Assembly (NCBI GenBank): GCA_031769625.1
Contig: JAUIMM010000115.1
Coordinates: 19,980,501-20,044,500, forward strand
From: Taudactylus pleione
Taxonomy: Eukaryota > Chordata > Amphibia > Anura > Myobatrachidae
Direction: 5' to 3'
Length of the DNA stretch: 64,000 bases
In this document: positions 1 to 11,683 of the stretch, piece after piece
How positions within the stretch are numbered: the first letter of the stretch is position 1
Layout: the number at the start of each line of letters is the position of its first letter
The notes under the pieces: model-generated
What the model was told of the DNA's origin: nothing
Databases searched by the model: none
Seen by the model: the letters and a program-made list of their open reading frames with translations, nothing else
Position numbers and translations under genes: made by a program

Positions 1-606
1 GCATGCTCGGTCATCAGAACATACTGTGCAAGCAGCCATAACAGGGAGGGATTCTATGGTTCCATCTCCCAGTAAATATTGTGATCTGTAGCCCATAAGC
101 TACAATGGCTAACACCATCTGATGCAAATTTGGCATATTAGCAGCCCCATAGAAACCTACTGAGGCTGCTTTTGCCAGAGAAAATGGGGGTCTACAGCAG
201 ACATAACAGATACTTGCAGTGGTCCTTCGCACATACATCCAGGTTATACTGTACTTAACATTTGCAAGTGACCCCCAAGAAGAGATGTTTTGGGGGGATA
301 AACCACAAGAATTTTTTGATAAATATACCTCTTAGGGGCAGATTTAATAAGCCATGGTGTTCTGTAGGAACCTTTGCACGCTAATACTGTGCAGATTATT
401 TGCCCATGTCCCATAGAGATGTGAACAAATAATAGGTAAGGTTTTCCTACTGTAATAAACAAAAATGTGGTGGAATGAGTGAGTGACAGTTTGGGCCATT
501 CAGAAGTCTCAATGCAAGTGATTGCATCATGTGATTTGTCCTCCTACTCCCCTCTGCAGCATCACACAGCCCTGTTTTTCATCCAGGGCTGTAAGATGAG
601 TATGGA
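1..606. other. Unassigned AT-moderate intergenic DNA
   Basis: No coding region, RNA gene or transposon end could be recognised here. The open frames are short, lack known motifs and overlap on both strands. The stretch ends at the 8-bp duplication GCCTCAGG (607-614) that flanks the first hAT-type element. Confidence 0.5.
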
Positions 607-853
607 GCCTCAGGCAGAGGAGTATCTACCCATTGCCCAGGATGACACACTCGCCAGGGGCGCCGGCCAAAGGGGGGGCGCCGTCCGGCAGTGCCACCAG
701 CAGCCAATGGGTGGACTACCCCAGGGGCTTGAACTAGCCCCGCTAGTCCCCCAGGCCCCACAAGTGTAGGGGCAGACCGCAGTGAGAGCGGTCTGCCCTA
801 TACAGTAACAAACAGACAGCCGCCAGCGGCGGCTGTGTGTTTTTTAAAGCAGC

Positions 854-888
854 CAGCCAATGAGAGTTACACAGACTCTCATTGGCTG
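854..888. promoter_or_regulatory. CCAAT-bearing hairpin inside hAT-fb copy 1
   Basis: CAGCCAATGAGAGT and its inverse ACTCTCATTGGCTG face each other across a 7-base loop, so a CCAAT box lies on each strand. The same hairpin recurs at 18546-18600, 18650-18690 and 18740-18785 (three tandem copies), at 26132-26165, and in part at 29580-29600. CCAAT is the NF-Y recognition core; promoter function here is inference. The hairpin could simply be a structural feature of a foldback transposon. Confidence 0.45.
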
Positions 889-960
889 CTGCGTCCACAG
901 AAAGAGCCTGCTGGAGCTCAGTCATGAGCTCCGTCTTCCAGATCTCCCTGCAGAGAGTGA

Positions 961-988
961 TGGGAGAGACGTAATGACGTCTCTCCCA
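961..988. promoter_or_regulatory. CRE-like palindrome inside hAT-fb copy 1
   Basis: A 28-bp near-perfect dyad with arms TGGGAGAGACGT / ACGTCTCTCCCA. Related dyads occur in the other copies at 18462-18492, 22248-22290 (containing a full TGACGTCA at 22257-22264), 26233-26258 and 46350-46382. TGACGTCA is the cAMP-response element core. The arms are better conserved between copies than the surrounding sequence, but whether any factor binds is unknown. Confidence 0.4.
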
Positions 989-1056
989 CCCCATAGTGCA
1001 GAGCGTGAGCGGGCCCGGAGAAGTGGACAGCGGCTGTCGTCAGCAGGAGCGGGGAT

Positions 1057-1065
1057 CAGGTAAGT
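1057..1065 (+). promoter_or_regulatory. 5' splice-donor-like site in hAT-fb copy 1
   Basis: CAG|GTAAGT matches the vertebrate donor consensus, with the cut between 1059 and 1060. It follows the GC-rich hairpins and precedes the GT run and minisatellite. Equivalent sites in related repeats: 22784-22792 (+, AAG|GTAAGT), 26318-26326 (+, CAG|GTACGT), minus-strand sites at about 29448 (CAG|GTAAGT), 30650 (CAG|GTATGT) and 46307 (AAG|GTAAAT), and a decayed one near 18390 (CAG|ATAAGT). Recurrence in the same relative position argues against chance; use in RNA splicing is untested. Confidence 0.45.
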
Positions 1066-1594
1066 TGCTCTATTTTTTCTGTGTGTGTGTGTGTGTTTTT
1101 TCTGGCACAGCACGGGGGGGTGGCTACTAGGGAGCACTGAGTAATGGGGGTCGCTACTGGGGGCACTGTATAGGGGAAGCCGCTACTGGGGGCATGTTAT
1201 GGGGGGATGGCCGCTACTGGAGGCACTGTATAGAGGGGGCCGTGACTTTGGGCATGTTATGGGGGGATGGCCGCTACTGGGGGCACTGCATAGAGGGGGC
1301 CGCTACTGGGGGCATGTTATGGAAGGGGATGGCTGCTGCTGGAGGCACTGTATAGAGGGGGCCGCTACTGGGGGCACGTTATGGGGGGGTGGCCGCTACT
1401 GGGGGCACTGTATAGGGGGGACTACTACTGAGGCACTGTATAGGGGGGACTACTACTGGGGGCACTGCATAGAGGGGACTACTACTGTGGGGACTACTAC
1501 TGGGGGCACTTCCTGAAATTATGGGGGGAGGGGGGTGCTAGTCCATCACCTTGCCAGGGGCGCTCGGATCCCTAGATACACCCCTGGCCTCAGG

Positions 1595-2258
1595 ACATAT
1601 GTCTGCATAAAGCAGACCCTGAATATTCAGGGAAGAGGAGGAGCTAATTAGCTCCAAACTGTAATGCTGATTTAATAGGGTGTAATATTCCTTACAAAAT
1701 TCAAATGGGATACATACAATTTCAATAAAACAAATATCACCAAAATTGATCCGTTGGGCGCTCTGGCAAATACTGTTCTCCAAAGTGCCCCACTCTGGGA
1801 TTTCTCAATCACAAATAGCACTCAAAAAGAAAAGAGAAAAAATTCTCCATAGTGTAATACAGTTTACATAAATTTACAACAATCTTATGTACATGTAGAT
1901 GGCTCCCCTACCAGATGCGATGGTCTACATTTAAAGTAGACAGACGGGCATAGATGTAGGTAATATCTCTGTGTGGATGAATTCCCTCTATTAGTCTCTC
2001 CCAGCCTGGCTGGGAGAGACTGATTTAAAGAATATTGCGGCACTACACCTGGATTTGAAAGTCCATTTGGGACGCCTGACGGACTTTTTTATCTGCTTGC
2101 TTTTTATCTTGCTTACTTTAACAACATTGGTAGACATGGACATTTGGTGAGAGGCCATTCTTATTCCTTTTTTTTAACATTTTTTTGTTTACTGTATAAA
2201 CTGTGAAAATTAAATTCGGTATCACATGTATTCATGTGATAGGTATGTTAGTAAGATT
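1595..2258. other. Unassigned repeat-like DNA
   Basis: No gene recognised. A hairpin of TCTCTCCCAGCC with its inverse lies at about 1996-2022. The sequence has the look of an old interspersed repeat but its ends were not found. Confidence 0.3.
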
Positions 2259-2266
2259 ATTAGTGT

Positions 2267-2422
2267 TAGGCTTGCCATATCATCCCTTAAATTCGGGACA
2301 CGCATGACATACACAGGTTCTGTGGCTGATTAAAAGGTAAAATGGAGACTTGAAGTCAGCCAGCCACAGAACCTGTGTAATGCATATGTGTCCCAAAGTA
2401 AAGGGAAGATATGGCAAGCCTA
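2267..2422. mobile_element. MITE with about 60-bp terminal inverted repeats and 8-bp TSD
   Basis: The element begins TAGGCTTGCCATATC and ends with its inverse. The two arms (about 2267-2330 and 2360-2422) are near-perfect inverse copies over roughly 60 bp, leaving a short loop. ATTAGTGT flanks both sides (2259-2266 and 2423-2430). An 8-bp TSD points to mobilisation by a hAT-type transposase. It has no coding capacity. Confidence 0.85.
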
Positions 2423-2884
2423 ATTAGTGTTAATACATTAATTGTTTTACAATTACTATTGAATGACAAATTAGAAATGGGATGCAGTCAGAATGTCTAT
2501 AGTCACTGTGTCGACATGATAAAGCCTCCGCAGGGGTCACGGTTATAATGCTACTTAAAGCATTTAACCGTTCAGGCAATATAACCTTAAACATGCTACT
2601 TTGTACCATGTGTTATGTGACTACCATAATAACCACAGTCATATGCACATGGTGAAATGAGAATTTGGATGCTCTGTTATCATTATGACACCACCTTTAT
2701 CCTTCTCCATCCTCTGCCTTCACAAACATGCTAAAAGCTGTTAGCTTGTGTCTGTGAAGTAGACTGAATATGTCTATGTCATGCAGCCAGACAATGGCCC
2801 CAGTGTAAAAGCCTGCGATTTGCGTGCTCTGGCACAATTTCGGCAGTATAGCTGATAGATTTAAAGTGGCAAAACTAGATAGCA

Positions 2885-2925
2885 TTTTTTTTTTTTTTTG
2901 AGATTCTCAAAAATATATTTTTATT
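2885..2925 (-). mobile_element. 3' end of a retroposed transcript (poly-A tail plus AATAAA)
   Basis: Read on the minus strand, a poly-A run (complement of T15 at 2885-2899) is preceded about 20 bases upstream by AATAAA (complement of 2920-2925). This is the arrangement of a reverse-transcribed polyadenylated RNA. The body would lie to the right, from 2926 to perhaps 3400, but I did not recognise it. No TSD was identified, so LINE, SINE or processed-pseudogene origin remains open. Confidence 0.45.
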
Positions 2926-3409
2926 GATGCTTGATTCACTTTCACAAACCTATCAAACCAGCAATCTCTGATGTTGGCAGCCTTATTCTGGGGACGGAGG
3001 GTATTATAAAATCTGCCACCAAATTCACAATTCACAATCATCTCACTGATTGTCACTGGTAACTGAAATTGCCCAGTTAAAAGCCTTACTTGTAGCTGTC
3101 AGGTCCCTCCCCTCAGATTATTACTGCTGCCCTAATTGCACCACTGGGAGTGCCAATCTAATATGTTTCTGATTGGTTCTACACGTAATACTTCAACCAG
3201 ATCTTGAAAAGAGATATAGCACTTGACTTGTTAAGTACTGCTGCAAATTAATCATATGCTGTCTGTCTTGTGACACCTTTTTAATTTTCACATACAGTGT
3301 TAGTTCTCTACAGCCAGAGAATTCAAATAAATGCAGAAAGTCCAAGTGTGCAGTTAAGTAATGAGAAAAGTCCCAGAGGAAGAATAACCAACTGATTGAT
3401 ACATACATG

Positions 3410-4990
3410 TATATATAGCATAGTGTCTTTGAAAGCCCTTAGGTCTACATACTGTTATGTCATGTCATGCAAAAGGAGGCCTGTGCTAAGGAGGGGAGGG
3501 GTGGGATGGCGAGTAGTTGCCCTGGGTAACACCAACCCCAGTGACGCAGCTGGATATATGAACCTAATTTCATAAAGGGGAGCATTTAGCACCAAGATCT
3601 TTATGAAGGAGTCTGACATCAAGCTACTGCTATTGGGGTATCCTTTTCTGTCCACTTTCAAGCTCTAAAGTTACTAACCTGCAGTTTTGATGGGGTTTTG
3701 CAAGCTTCTGTCAATGTATATCTGTTTTATGGTTTTCTGGTGTTTTTCCACTGGAGTTTTGACCAAAACCACCACAAAACAGCCATAAAACTGCTGTAAA
3801 ACAGCTGCATCTATCTGGCCAATCAGAAAGCAAATACATTGTGGTGCCTCTCCTTCTGCTTGACCAGATAGCTGAAACAGCATGCTTTTTGAGCTATCTC
3901 GCCTATCACAACCAGCAACCGCTTAGTAAATCTTGGGTTTCTATATTTCTAAAGGGAAAAACACTAATGGTACTTCAATGGTCCATTGTATTCTAAAGTC
4001 TGGATTACTGGCGAGTTCTCGGTGGTTAGGGCTTTAGTAAATCAGGGGGAAGCAATCCTGCTGGAAAACCAACTTTAAAGCACCAAAAATGAAAAACTGG
4101 CACTTCATAAATATACCCCTCTGTCTGATTCCCTGCTTGCCTCCTTTCCGCTACCCTACTCCCCACACTGCCAGGCAGCCCAGCCCTCACTAACATGTGG
4201 ACAGTTCATGATCAGCTACAAGATCACTATGCTTATCTCCTGCTACCGTGCATTGTCAGATTATCTGATACTACTGGCCACAGGTGTACTATGCCATCCC
4301 ACATGGGAAGCTGAGGACATCACATCAATGCATGTTAATCGTGGCCCTAGTCAAACACACCTTATAACATAAAATCTTAATCATTAAATTTATTATAAAC
4401 TTTAATTACACTGTTGTTATATATCATTGCCATGTCAACTGTGTTAGGTTACAACAAGCAACTGTTTGCAGAGCAATTCTTTCTCTGACAATGTTTAACA
4501 AGTTTTACGTTTACACTTGAGTTTACCATGGTTTGAAAAAATGTATTCTTTTCAATTTACTAGAAGCAATGAAGGAATGACAAGCATGCTAAGGTAGAGT
4601 TGTTGTTTTCAGTTCTGCCCTGTTTTACAAGACAGTGACTTATGTAAACACATCACTATTTTCCTGGAATAGTCACTTGGCAGTGTAGAAGAGTTCCCTT
4701 CCCATACCCAAAAACAGTTTTCAAAACCAACACAACAACTGAAGCACAAATAAATATATACAAGTTTACCAACATTTTTATCTACTTTAAATTACAACCT
4801 AAGCAATAAAAATATGAGTTCTTTATGAGCAAAATGTTAATCTAGAACTTTGATCACCATAAAGTGATTGCCAAGTCTAATGAGATACCAAGCTATATAT
4901 ATATAGACACCATATAGGCCAATCAGTCACATGCAGAGGCCACCACTTTTAACTAAAAAGTGGTTCAGATTCTGTGAAATCAGAATACAC
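3410..4990. other. Unassigned intergenic DNA
   Basis: No coding region or known element recognised. The sequence is AT-rich, contains short AT-alternating tracts (about 4895-4906) and a small hairpin near 4944-4968 (CCACTTTT with inverse). Short open frames on the minus strand at 3455-3883 have no recognisable motif. Confidence 0.35.
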
Positions 4991-4994
4991 CAGA

Positions 4995-6628
4995 GCTTGA
5001 AGGTACAGAGCCGAACCGGTTCCTCCCAGCAAATCCGGGTCTAAAAACGAGGCAAAACATCATAATCCCGGAAATGTCAGATCACGCTTGTTTTGGATTG
5101 CATATAAGTCCCACCCTGTCATATTTCAATCCAATACCTATTTCTCCCTGAAACAGCTCCGCCTTTGTGGGCCGGCTGAAAGCACTGCACAGGTCTGTGT
5201 GAGCTGTGCAGGGTTTGTTATGTTACAAAAAGAATAAATAGTTAATTCTAGTTCTAGTTAATAGGCTGTTACTCTGGCTTGAATCACCTGTTCTGGCCTC
5301 AGGCCTGTGATTTGCCGTTTGGAGTAAGTTAGATGGTGGTCTAGTTTTCTTCTAGTCTTTACTTCTGTAGCAATCACCTGTACTGGTCTGAGGTCTGTGA
5401 TTTGCTGTTTGAAGTAGTCTGTTGGTAATATATAATATTTTCTATTAGGCTTTTACCTTTAGGTTATTATTTATTAATTAATGAAAATATTCTATAGGAT
5501 AGTTTATTAAACTGGAAAAGAAATAAATATATATATATATAGAGAGAGAGAGAAAAAAACTCTATATATATAAAACCTCTGCGCTAATAAAAATCAACCA
5601 TAAAGATGTGAATTGGCAGATAAATCACAGCAACCATTGCTTGTGCAGAAATTGTTCAGGACTCGACCAATAAAACAAAATATATTTAATCATACACATA
5701 GTAAATAGAAAAATAAAACTAAACATTTGAACATATATCACATAGTACATCTAATAACATACATACTAAGATAGCTTTAAAATTGATAGCAATTGCTTAA
5801 AGTCACTCTCGTGAAAAGCACCTTATATATTAATAATGGTATTATCTCAATATATTGAATACCACTATCCCTTAATTGAAATGTCCTGCTGCCATCCGTG
5901 TTTGGGCATATAAGGCAATATAGATGAGGATTTGTCCTGCTATTGAAATAGGTAATAAATTATCCTCATATGTGCATAAGGGTAGAAAACTGCAAATGTC
6001 CCATATGGATATTCAGTTCGTGAACTGGCCAGTTCTAAACAGCAGCTAAAGTTAATGCTCACCCCGCTGGTGTGTTCAATAGCCACAGGGCTTCCTGTAT
6101 GAGCTCCAGCTGAAAACAAGCCTTGGATCCAGTATCAGCGACAGCCTGCCTTCCACTGAGGAGATGTCTTGCAAAGTAGCAGCGGCCGCGCTGTATAGAT
6201 ACACTGTAGCAGTGGCGTTAGCACGTGATTGGCACACCAGCGTCCTGGGCGATCGAGTCAATTGCTGCTGGATGTCCTGGACTACAATGATGTGGCTGGG
6301 GATCCCTCTGACGCGGTTTTATATTAAGCGCCAAAGTAATTTTCTTTGTCTGTTAGTTTATTAAAATGCTCTCCTTTTAAACTACCTTGTGTTTGTGCCG
6401 CTGCTCCATCACTTAGTTTAGTCAGTCAGCTCGCTGCAGCCTTTGGCTAATATTGGCGAAAAACAATATTGTGACGTGAGGTGGAAATTACTGAAAATTA
6501 ACGTTATTAATGCTAATAATACTGTAGGAACAAAAACAGTTACAAATTGCATGATTTTAGCTGTTTTTATCAATCTGTAAAGAAATCCAAAACCAAAACA
6601 CAGGGGTCTGTGCACATCTCTACTTTTG
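4995..6628 (+). mobile_element. Non-autonomous hAT relic, interrupted
   Basis: The right part (about 6380-6628) is closely similar to 60130-60445, the 3' end of the hAT element with a recognisable transposase domain further on. Shared landmarks include GTGTTTGTGCCGCTGCTC and GATTTTAGCTGTTTTT. The left part (about 4995-5500) carries two diverged ~110-bp direct repeats (theme AATCACCTGT...CTGTGATTTGC, at 5281 and 5371). Between about 5570 and 6330 lies other sequence bounded by weak inverted repeats around GCGCT(T)AATA, probably a separate insertion. No transposase remains. The end reads as GTGCACATCTCTAC. Confidence 0.5.
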
Positions 6629-6672
6629 AGCAGATAGAGTACAAATATTATTATGGAAATTTTGTGTATTTA

Positions 6673-6721
<49 letters not shown>

Positions 6722-6746
6722 GTTATTGTTATTAATATTATTATTA
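6673..6746. repeat. (TTA)n microsatellite
   Basis: A run of about 20 TTA units with a few interruptions (TGTTATTG) near its right end. The apparent poly-Tyr and poly-Ile open frames across it are artefacts of the repeat. Confidence 0.95.
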
Positions 6747-6975
6747 CAGAAATGGAAAGTTGGAAAAATGGTTATAAACGTGGTGTACACGATGACTTTG
6801 TTCTGAATATTTCATTAAGCATCAAGCCTAAATATGGCCTTGATATTAAAATTATACCTTAAATATATTTCAGTATTGAGCAAACTATATGTAATACATT
6901 TTCCACATATACATATGTGTGATATTTCCTCAGCAGTCTTTAGATAAACAGCATCTATAACACAAATTATGTTTA

Positions 6976-7473
6976 CATACTGTATATGGAAAGTGACCCC
7001 CTTGAGCAGCAATTACTTCAATCAAATGTAATTGCAGATCAATCCCACACATTGGCATGGAAGAATTGGAGGAATTTGGTTCATTCCTTCTTACAGAAAT
7101 GCTACAATCCATGAATGTTTTTGAGATTTCCTTCAGGAACACCCAACTTTAGGTCCTGCCACAACATTTTTATAGTAGTATGGCCTGGTTTTTGACTCTA
7201 CAATTCCAAAATAAGAAATATCAACCAGTTTATCATGACTGACTTGTGTGTTTAGGGTTGTTGTCTTGTTGCAAGACCCACCTCCTGTAAAGATTCAGTT
7301 CACAAACGGATACCCTGACATTCTCCAGTAGAATTTGCAGGTACAATGTAGAATTCTGGCTTGAACGAGTAGATTCAACAGAAGCAAGTCATCTTTTCAG
7401 TAGTCTTCTAACTCATAAAGATGATCATTTGCAAACTTTAATCTGGCAGCAATGTTCTTCCTGGAGTATAGTG
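6976..7473 (-). pseudogene. Tc1/mariner-like transposase relic
   Basis: On the minus strand, translation near 7400-7470 gives RKNIAARLKFANDHL, the N-terminal side of a DDE domain in Tc1-like transposases. Translation near 6985-7100 gives VIAAQGGH, a typical C-terminal tail of the same family. The segment between is too short, with frameshifts, so most of the catalytic domain is deleted or decayed. At 7474 the sequence switches abruptly to a hAT end. It cannot encode an active enzyme. Family assignment rests on remembered Tc1-like sequence. Confidence 0.65.
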
Positions 7474-7530
7474 GCCAGGGGCCGGCTGCCAACAATTAGC
7501 CTGGGGAGACAGTCCACACATGTGGCCTAG
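7474..7530 (+). mobile_element. Truncated hAT end
   Basis: CAGGGGCCGGCTGCCAAC followed by TTAGCCTGGGG closely matches the left end of the hAT-fb copy at 28460 (CAGGGGCTGGCTGGCAAC...TTAGCCTGGGG). No matching right end or TSD was identified, so this is a fragment that truncates the neighbouring Tc1 relic. Confidence 0.55.
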
Positions 7531-9080
7531 TGTTTGCAACTGCCAGAAGAGAAATGAACAAGCCATTTTGGAGTTTTAAAATAATTTTGTACTGCTATCC
7601 AGAGGTTATTCAACTGAGGAAAGCAGATTGCCCTGTTAAATAACCACTGTTTGATGTACACTGCTCTTCCTTCATTAGCAGTGCAGCATGAAGCGGGACA
7701 GATCTATCCTGACAGCTTGGGATAATCCCAAAATATCAGGACTGTCCGCCAGAATCATGATTGCTGTTAGAGATTGTTGCTCTCTTCTACCTGGTTTTGC
7801 AGCCTACAGTAGACCAGTTTCTGCCAGGGTCTTAAACTCAGCTGCTGATTGGCCAGGTTCTTAAATGTTGAGGACCTGTTTGGAGCTATAGAGATATGAT
7901 TCACCTCTTGGAAAGCTGAGTGACCAGTGAAGACTCCTCACCATCAAGCAATGGCGATCAATTGCAACCAAGAGTAAATGCTTTGAGTGTATCCCACATA
8001 GCAATACCTTACAAATATTATATATTACTGAAACATCAACAACACATTATCAATATCAATATGTCCCACATCACTATATACTGTATATAAAAAAAGAAAA
8101 AGCTTACTGAAGCATACCGGACAGGAAACCCCATCTAGTAGATCTGACACTGTCATAGTCACCATGATAAAAATAATAACAACACCTAAAGAGGCGGTAC
8201 CAAATGGCTAATCATTGTTAAGGAATACACAAGGACACAAGGGTATTGGCAATCAAATGGATTCTAACCAGGTCGTCTTATGAGAGGAAGTGGCTTGTGT
8301 ACACTTTCCATCACCCCCCCTCCCATCCCCTGTTGCACTGATGCATACACAGTGAAGACTTTGGCTCGGTTCTGACATCAGATATTTGTAATACTGCACT
8401 AAAAGAAAATCTCTTCTCTCACAACATATTCATAAATAGACATCTCTGAGGCACAATGGTGCTGGTAAGGTAGGACGCTTGGTTGTTAAATAGTTTGTGT
8501 ACTAAACTGCATCATATATATGGCTACTGAGTATGAAAAGGAGTACTGGTTAATTTGAAAATAAAAAATTAAAATAAAATAAATGTAAACTAAAATAAAT
8601 TAGATGAAAGGCTATTTTGAATAGAAAAAAGTGAATACTGAGTGTAACAGCTGGATTGTTGCAGGGTGTTTAATAAGTAAGCAGTTTACTTGTAAATTGT
8701 GGTGGGATTGCCACAAGCCTATTGCTCATACTGCTGGAGGCGGGTTGCGGACTTCTTCTTCAGGAAAGTGTTGTGATACAATGTCATATCTGCACTCTAC
8801 TGAGCTGTGCTTTTTGGCTCAGCAGTCTATTAGGGGAAAAAAAATATCAAAAGTGACTGAACATCCCAACCTTTTCAATATAGGAAGGACAGTTCAGCTT
8901 TATGGGCAATGTGCCACAGTCCAGCAAAGTCCAGAGGAAGGATGGGGGATCAGCAGACTACACATTTATTTAACCATGAGAATATACTTTGACAATTGGT
9001 CTACTCATTCATGAGAAGATAATCTATGACCTATTTGATTGCTATATTATTGGGAAGAATTATTTTTAAAAATGAATATC
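7531..9080. other. Unassigned intergenic DNA
   Basis: No gene supported. The longest frame (8631-9014, plus strand, 127 codons) has no recognisable domain or compositional sign of coding and is probably chance. The stretch has the texture of old repeats, with none bounded. Confidence 0.35.
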
Positions 9081-9087
9081 TTTTTGT

Positions 9088-9175
9088 CAGGAATCACAAT
9101 AGAGAGAGGGTTTCTTTGTCATTACTTGTTACCATATCCTAGTGTCAGAAATCACAATAGAGAGAGGGATTCTCT
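9088..9175 (+). repeat. Diverged tandem duplication
   Basis: Two copies of GTCAGRAATCACAATAGAG (starting 9088 and 9143) followed by TTCTYTGT are spaced about 55 bp apart. The sequence after it (9230-9480) resembles 28340-28460 and 29803-29830 (shared CAGAAGTATTACTGAAAGTGG and GGAGTATACTG), so this stretch may be part of an LTR or LTR-adjacent region of the same dispersed family. Confidence 0.45.
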
Positions 9176-9929
9176 GTTGTCATAACTGGTTTGATGTGAC
9201 TCTCCGCAAGGGAATTTGGACTGCATGGCAGAAAACCCCCTGGTAGCAGGGCCTTGGATGAGCACCAGTTATGACGTGCAGGGAAAAAGTGGTAGGAATT
9301 TCAGAAAGGAGAGGATAAAGTGCATTGAGACCCACAGAAGTATTACTGAAAGTGGAAAGACTTGGATTACTGTTAACTCATAAAGAATAACACTCTGGGA
9401 AAGCTGAGGAATATGCTGGATAATACATAGCAATAGAGTTGTGGAGCATAGGTGTCTACTGGAGATAATACCCAGCACACTGGTGAAGCAAGGTCTATAG
9501 TGGGGGTGGTGAGAGCAGTGCCATTGCTCAGGGTGCAATTCCCTAGGGACAGGACCGCTGCTTCCCAGGACTGTAAGTGTAACAGTGCCCACCTGTACAG
9601 TCTGCTGGTCACCCCCTGCCACAATGCATGATGCGCTACATGCTCGCTGGATGACATGCCCCGGCTCCCTCTCCTACATTGAGGGACACGCCACACTCTA
9701 TGTCACAATGCCTTGTCCCCATCTGGAGAGAAGAGGAGCCAAGAAGTTGAACCTTCCATTCAGCCCAGTGAAGAGGATGAAAAATAAAGAAGAAAAGACT
9801 TATAGAAAAACAGAGGAAGAAGATAGAAATAGAGGGGCAGGTAAGTTAGAAAGAAGATAAACAAAAATTTCACTCAGAACGCTCTTAAAGTAGCAAGACA
9901 TAAGATATATTAGATATATACACACACAG

Positions 9930-9962
<33 letters not shown>

Positions 9963-9966
9963 TATA

Positions 9967-10444
9967 CACTATGTTGACAAAAGTGATCGGACACTGACAG
10001 CAAAAAGATCACTGAGATTCTATTGATGTCAGTACAGTATGTTTTGCCATTCCTCCTTAAGTACAGTGAGCAACTGTAACACAAGTACAGTGACCAACTG
10101 TGACACTGAAGAAGGTCAAGTTGGCCTAGAACGCACCCGTCACTCCAATTCATCCCAGATGTTCTCAATGTCTCAATGGGTTTAAGATCTGGACTCTGAG
10201 CTGATCAGCCCATCCGGGTTAGCAAATTTTCTGTATACCAGTGCAGCGTCACCGTGGAAACATGACAGGTGGCACTGTCATCCTGACAAAAACACATTTG
10301 TTGTTTCCGTAGAACTGCAAGTGCATGGGCCCCAATTGAAGTGTTCTTGTCGAAACCACCACATTAGTGGCCATTTGGAACTCATGTGCAATGGTATGCG
10401 TTTTGCTTGCGCGGTGGTGTCTAATCACTTTTGTTTACATAGTG
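9967..10444 (-). mobile_element. Internally deleted Tc1/mariner element
   Basis: Terminal inverted repeats CACTATGTTGACAAAAGTGA (left) and its inverse (right, TCACTTTTGTTTACATAGTG) bound 478 bp. TA lies directly at the left end (9965-9966), the usual Tc1/mariner target; the right TA is 2 bp away (10447-10448). The minus strand near 10140-10200 encodes a decayed SPDLKPIE-like stretch, the region holding the third catalytic residue of Tc1 transposases. AT microsatellites abut both ends. Non-functional. Confidence 0.75.
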
Positions 10445-10446
10445 TG

Positions 10447-10448
<2 letters not shown>

Positions 10449-10484
<36 letters not shown>

Positions 10485-10535
10485 TCTATATATATAGATC
10501 TATATATATAGATCTATATATATATATATACACAT
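10449..10535. repeat. (TA)n array with AGATCTATATATAT variant units
   Basis: A TA run passes into three units of a 16-bp variant containing the AGATCT palindrome. A similar TA run lies at 9935-9957 on the other side of the Tc1 relic, as expected for an insertion into a TA-rich tract. Confidence 0.9.
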
Positions 10536-10539
10536 ATAT

Positions 10540-11640
10540 GCATGTGCTTATTTTAAAAACCTCAGTGCTGCGTATGCGTTTGCATGTGATCCCCAGATTT
10601 GTTTAGAACTAACGGCATGGCATTGGTCTAAGCTACTTCCCTGCATTGTGGTACAGTAGCCATGCATGCACATGAGTACGGCACAGGAGTGTAGAGACTG
10701 TCTCTTCTCTCCAAGCACATTGCAGGGACGGACCCCTTTGGAGCCCCTGTCCCTGCATGTGTAATTTGATATATGCCGGCACTATCATTGCATCCTGCAA
10801 TATGACCATTGGGCGCTAATATCACGCACGGATCGCATTGCAAATGCAATTATTGATAAATTACCTTCCATCCCAGCACAAAAGCACAATATTAATTTAA
10901 AAATATTTAATTGTTGGGGAGCATAAATACTCCCTTCTGGGTGATAACATTAGTAATTACAGCTCTGGGTATAGCATAGGAGTATACTGGAGATAATGCT
11001 GCAGCACATTGGAGGAGATGAAGAGCATAATGGAAATAATGCTGATGTAGACTGGAGGAGTGGAGGAGTTCACTGGAGAACATGCAGCAGTACTTAGGGG
11101 GAAATTTAATTAGCCACAGTAATTTACCACGGGCTATTTAATTAGCCCCTTTTAAAGGGAATTTCTTTTTGGGTCATGAGACGGAAAATAAATCCCAGAT
11201 AAGTGTGCTGTTACATATATACTGTATATACACACACACTTGTGAAAGCACCATAGTAATAATCCAACCATTATCAGGGACATGCTTAGGGCACTCAGAC
11301 ACTCCGTGTCTCTCTTAATAAAACCCAGCAAACTACTGTTTATGGAGTTTACCTTAAATTAAGGACTCATTAATGAAATTACCGCAGGGCAGGCCACTAG
11401 TGACTCCTCTAATCTTCAAGTTCACTGGTGCTATATTCTTAATGATACTTCTGTGTACATCAAGAAATAGTATATTAAAAAAAATTACCATATCACATTT
11501 ATCTATAAGGGGGTTACATACATTTTTAAGAATAACCAAGAAGTTTAATTGGTTTTGAAATATTTATTGTGAAATATGAAGAAGTATAGATGATATCACT
11601 GTGTTTTTGTCTTACTTACATAATAAAATAACAATAAAAT
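10540..11640. other. Unassigned intergenic DNA
   Basis: No gene recognised. 10960-11100 repeats the theme GGAGTATACTGGAGATAATG seen near 9450 and 29810, so it may belong to the same LTR-like family. Confidence 0.3.
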
Positions 11641-11683
11641 CAAACAATAATAGAAACAAAACCATAATTATTGAAAAAATTGT

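Larger units (their letters stand above)
615..1586 (+). mobile_element. hAT-type non-autonomous element, copy 1 (hAT-fb)
   Basis: The left end reads CAGAGGAGTATCTAC and the right end is its imperfect inverse (CTAGATACACCCCTG). Both follow the CAGRG-type terminus of hAT elements. GCCTCAGG occurs immediately before (607-614) and after (1587-1594), an 8-bp TSD typical of hAT transposase. There is no transposase. Inside are a chain of hairpins (772-797, 854-888, 913-932, 961-988), a splice-donor-like site at 1057-1065, a GT run at 1081-1098 and a minisatellite of about 30 to 60 bp units (1140-1520, theme: CTACTGGGGGCACT). The long open frame across 1199-1516 is only this repeat and should not be taken as a gene. 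Confidence 0.85.

Noticed and set aside
1199..1516. Gly/Trp-rich open frame
   Set aside because: A minisatellite within hAT-fb copy 1.
8631..9014. 127-codon plus-strand open frame as a gene
   Set aside because: No domain, no sign of coding composition; chance length is plausible.
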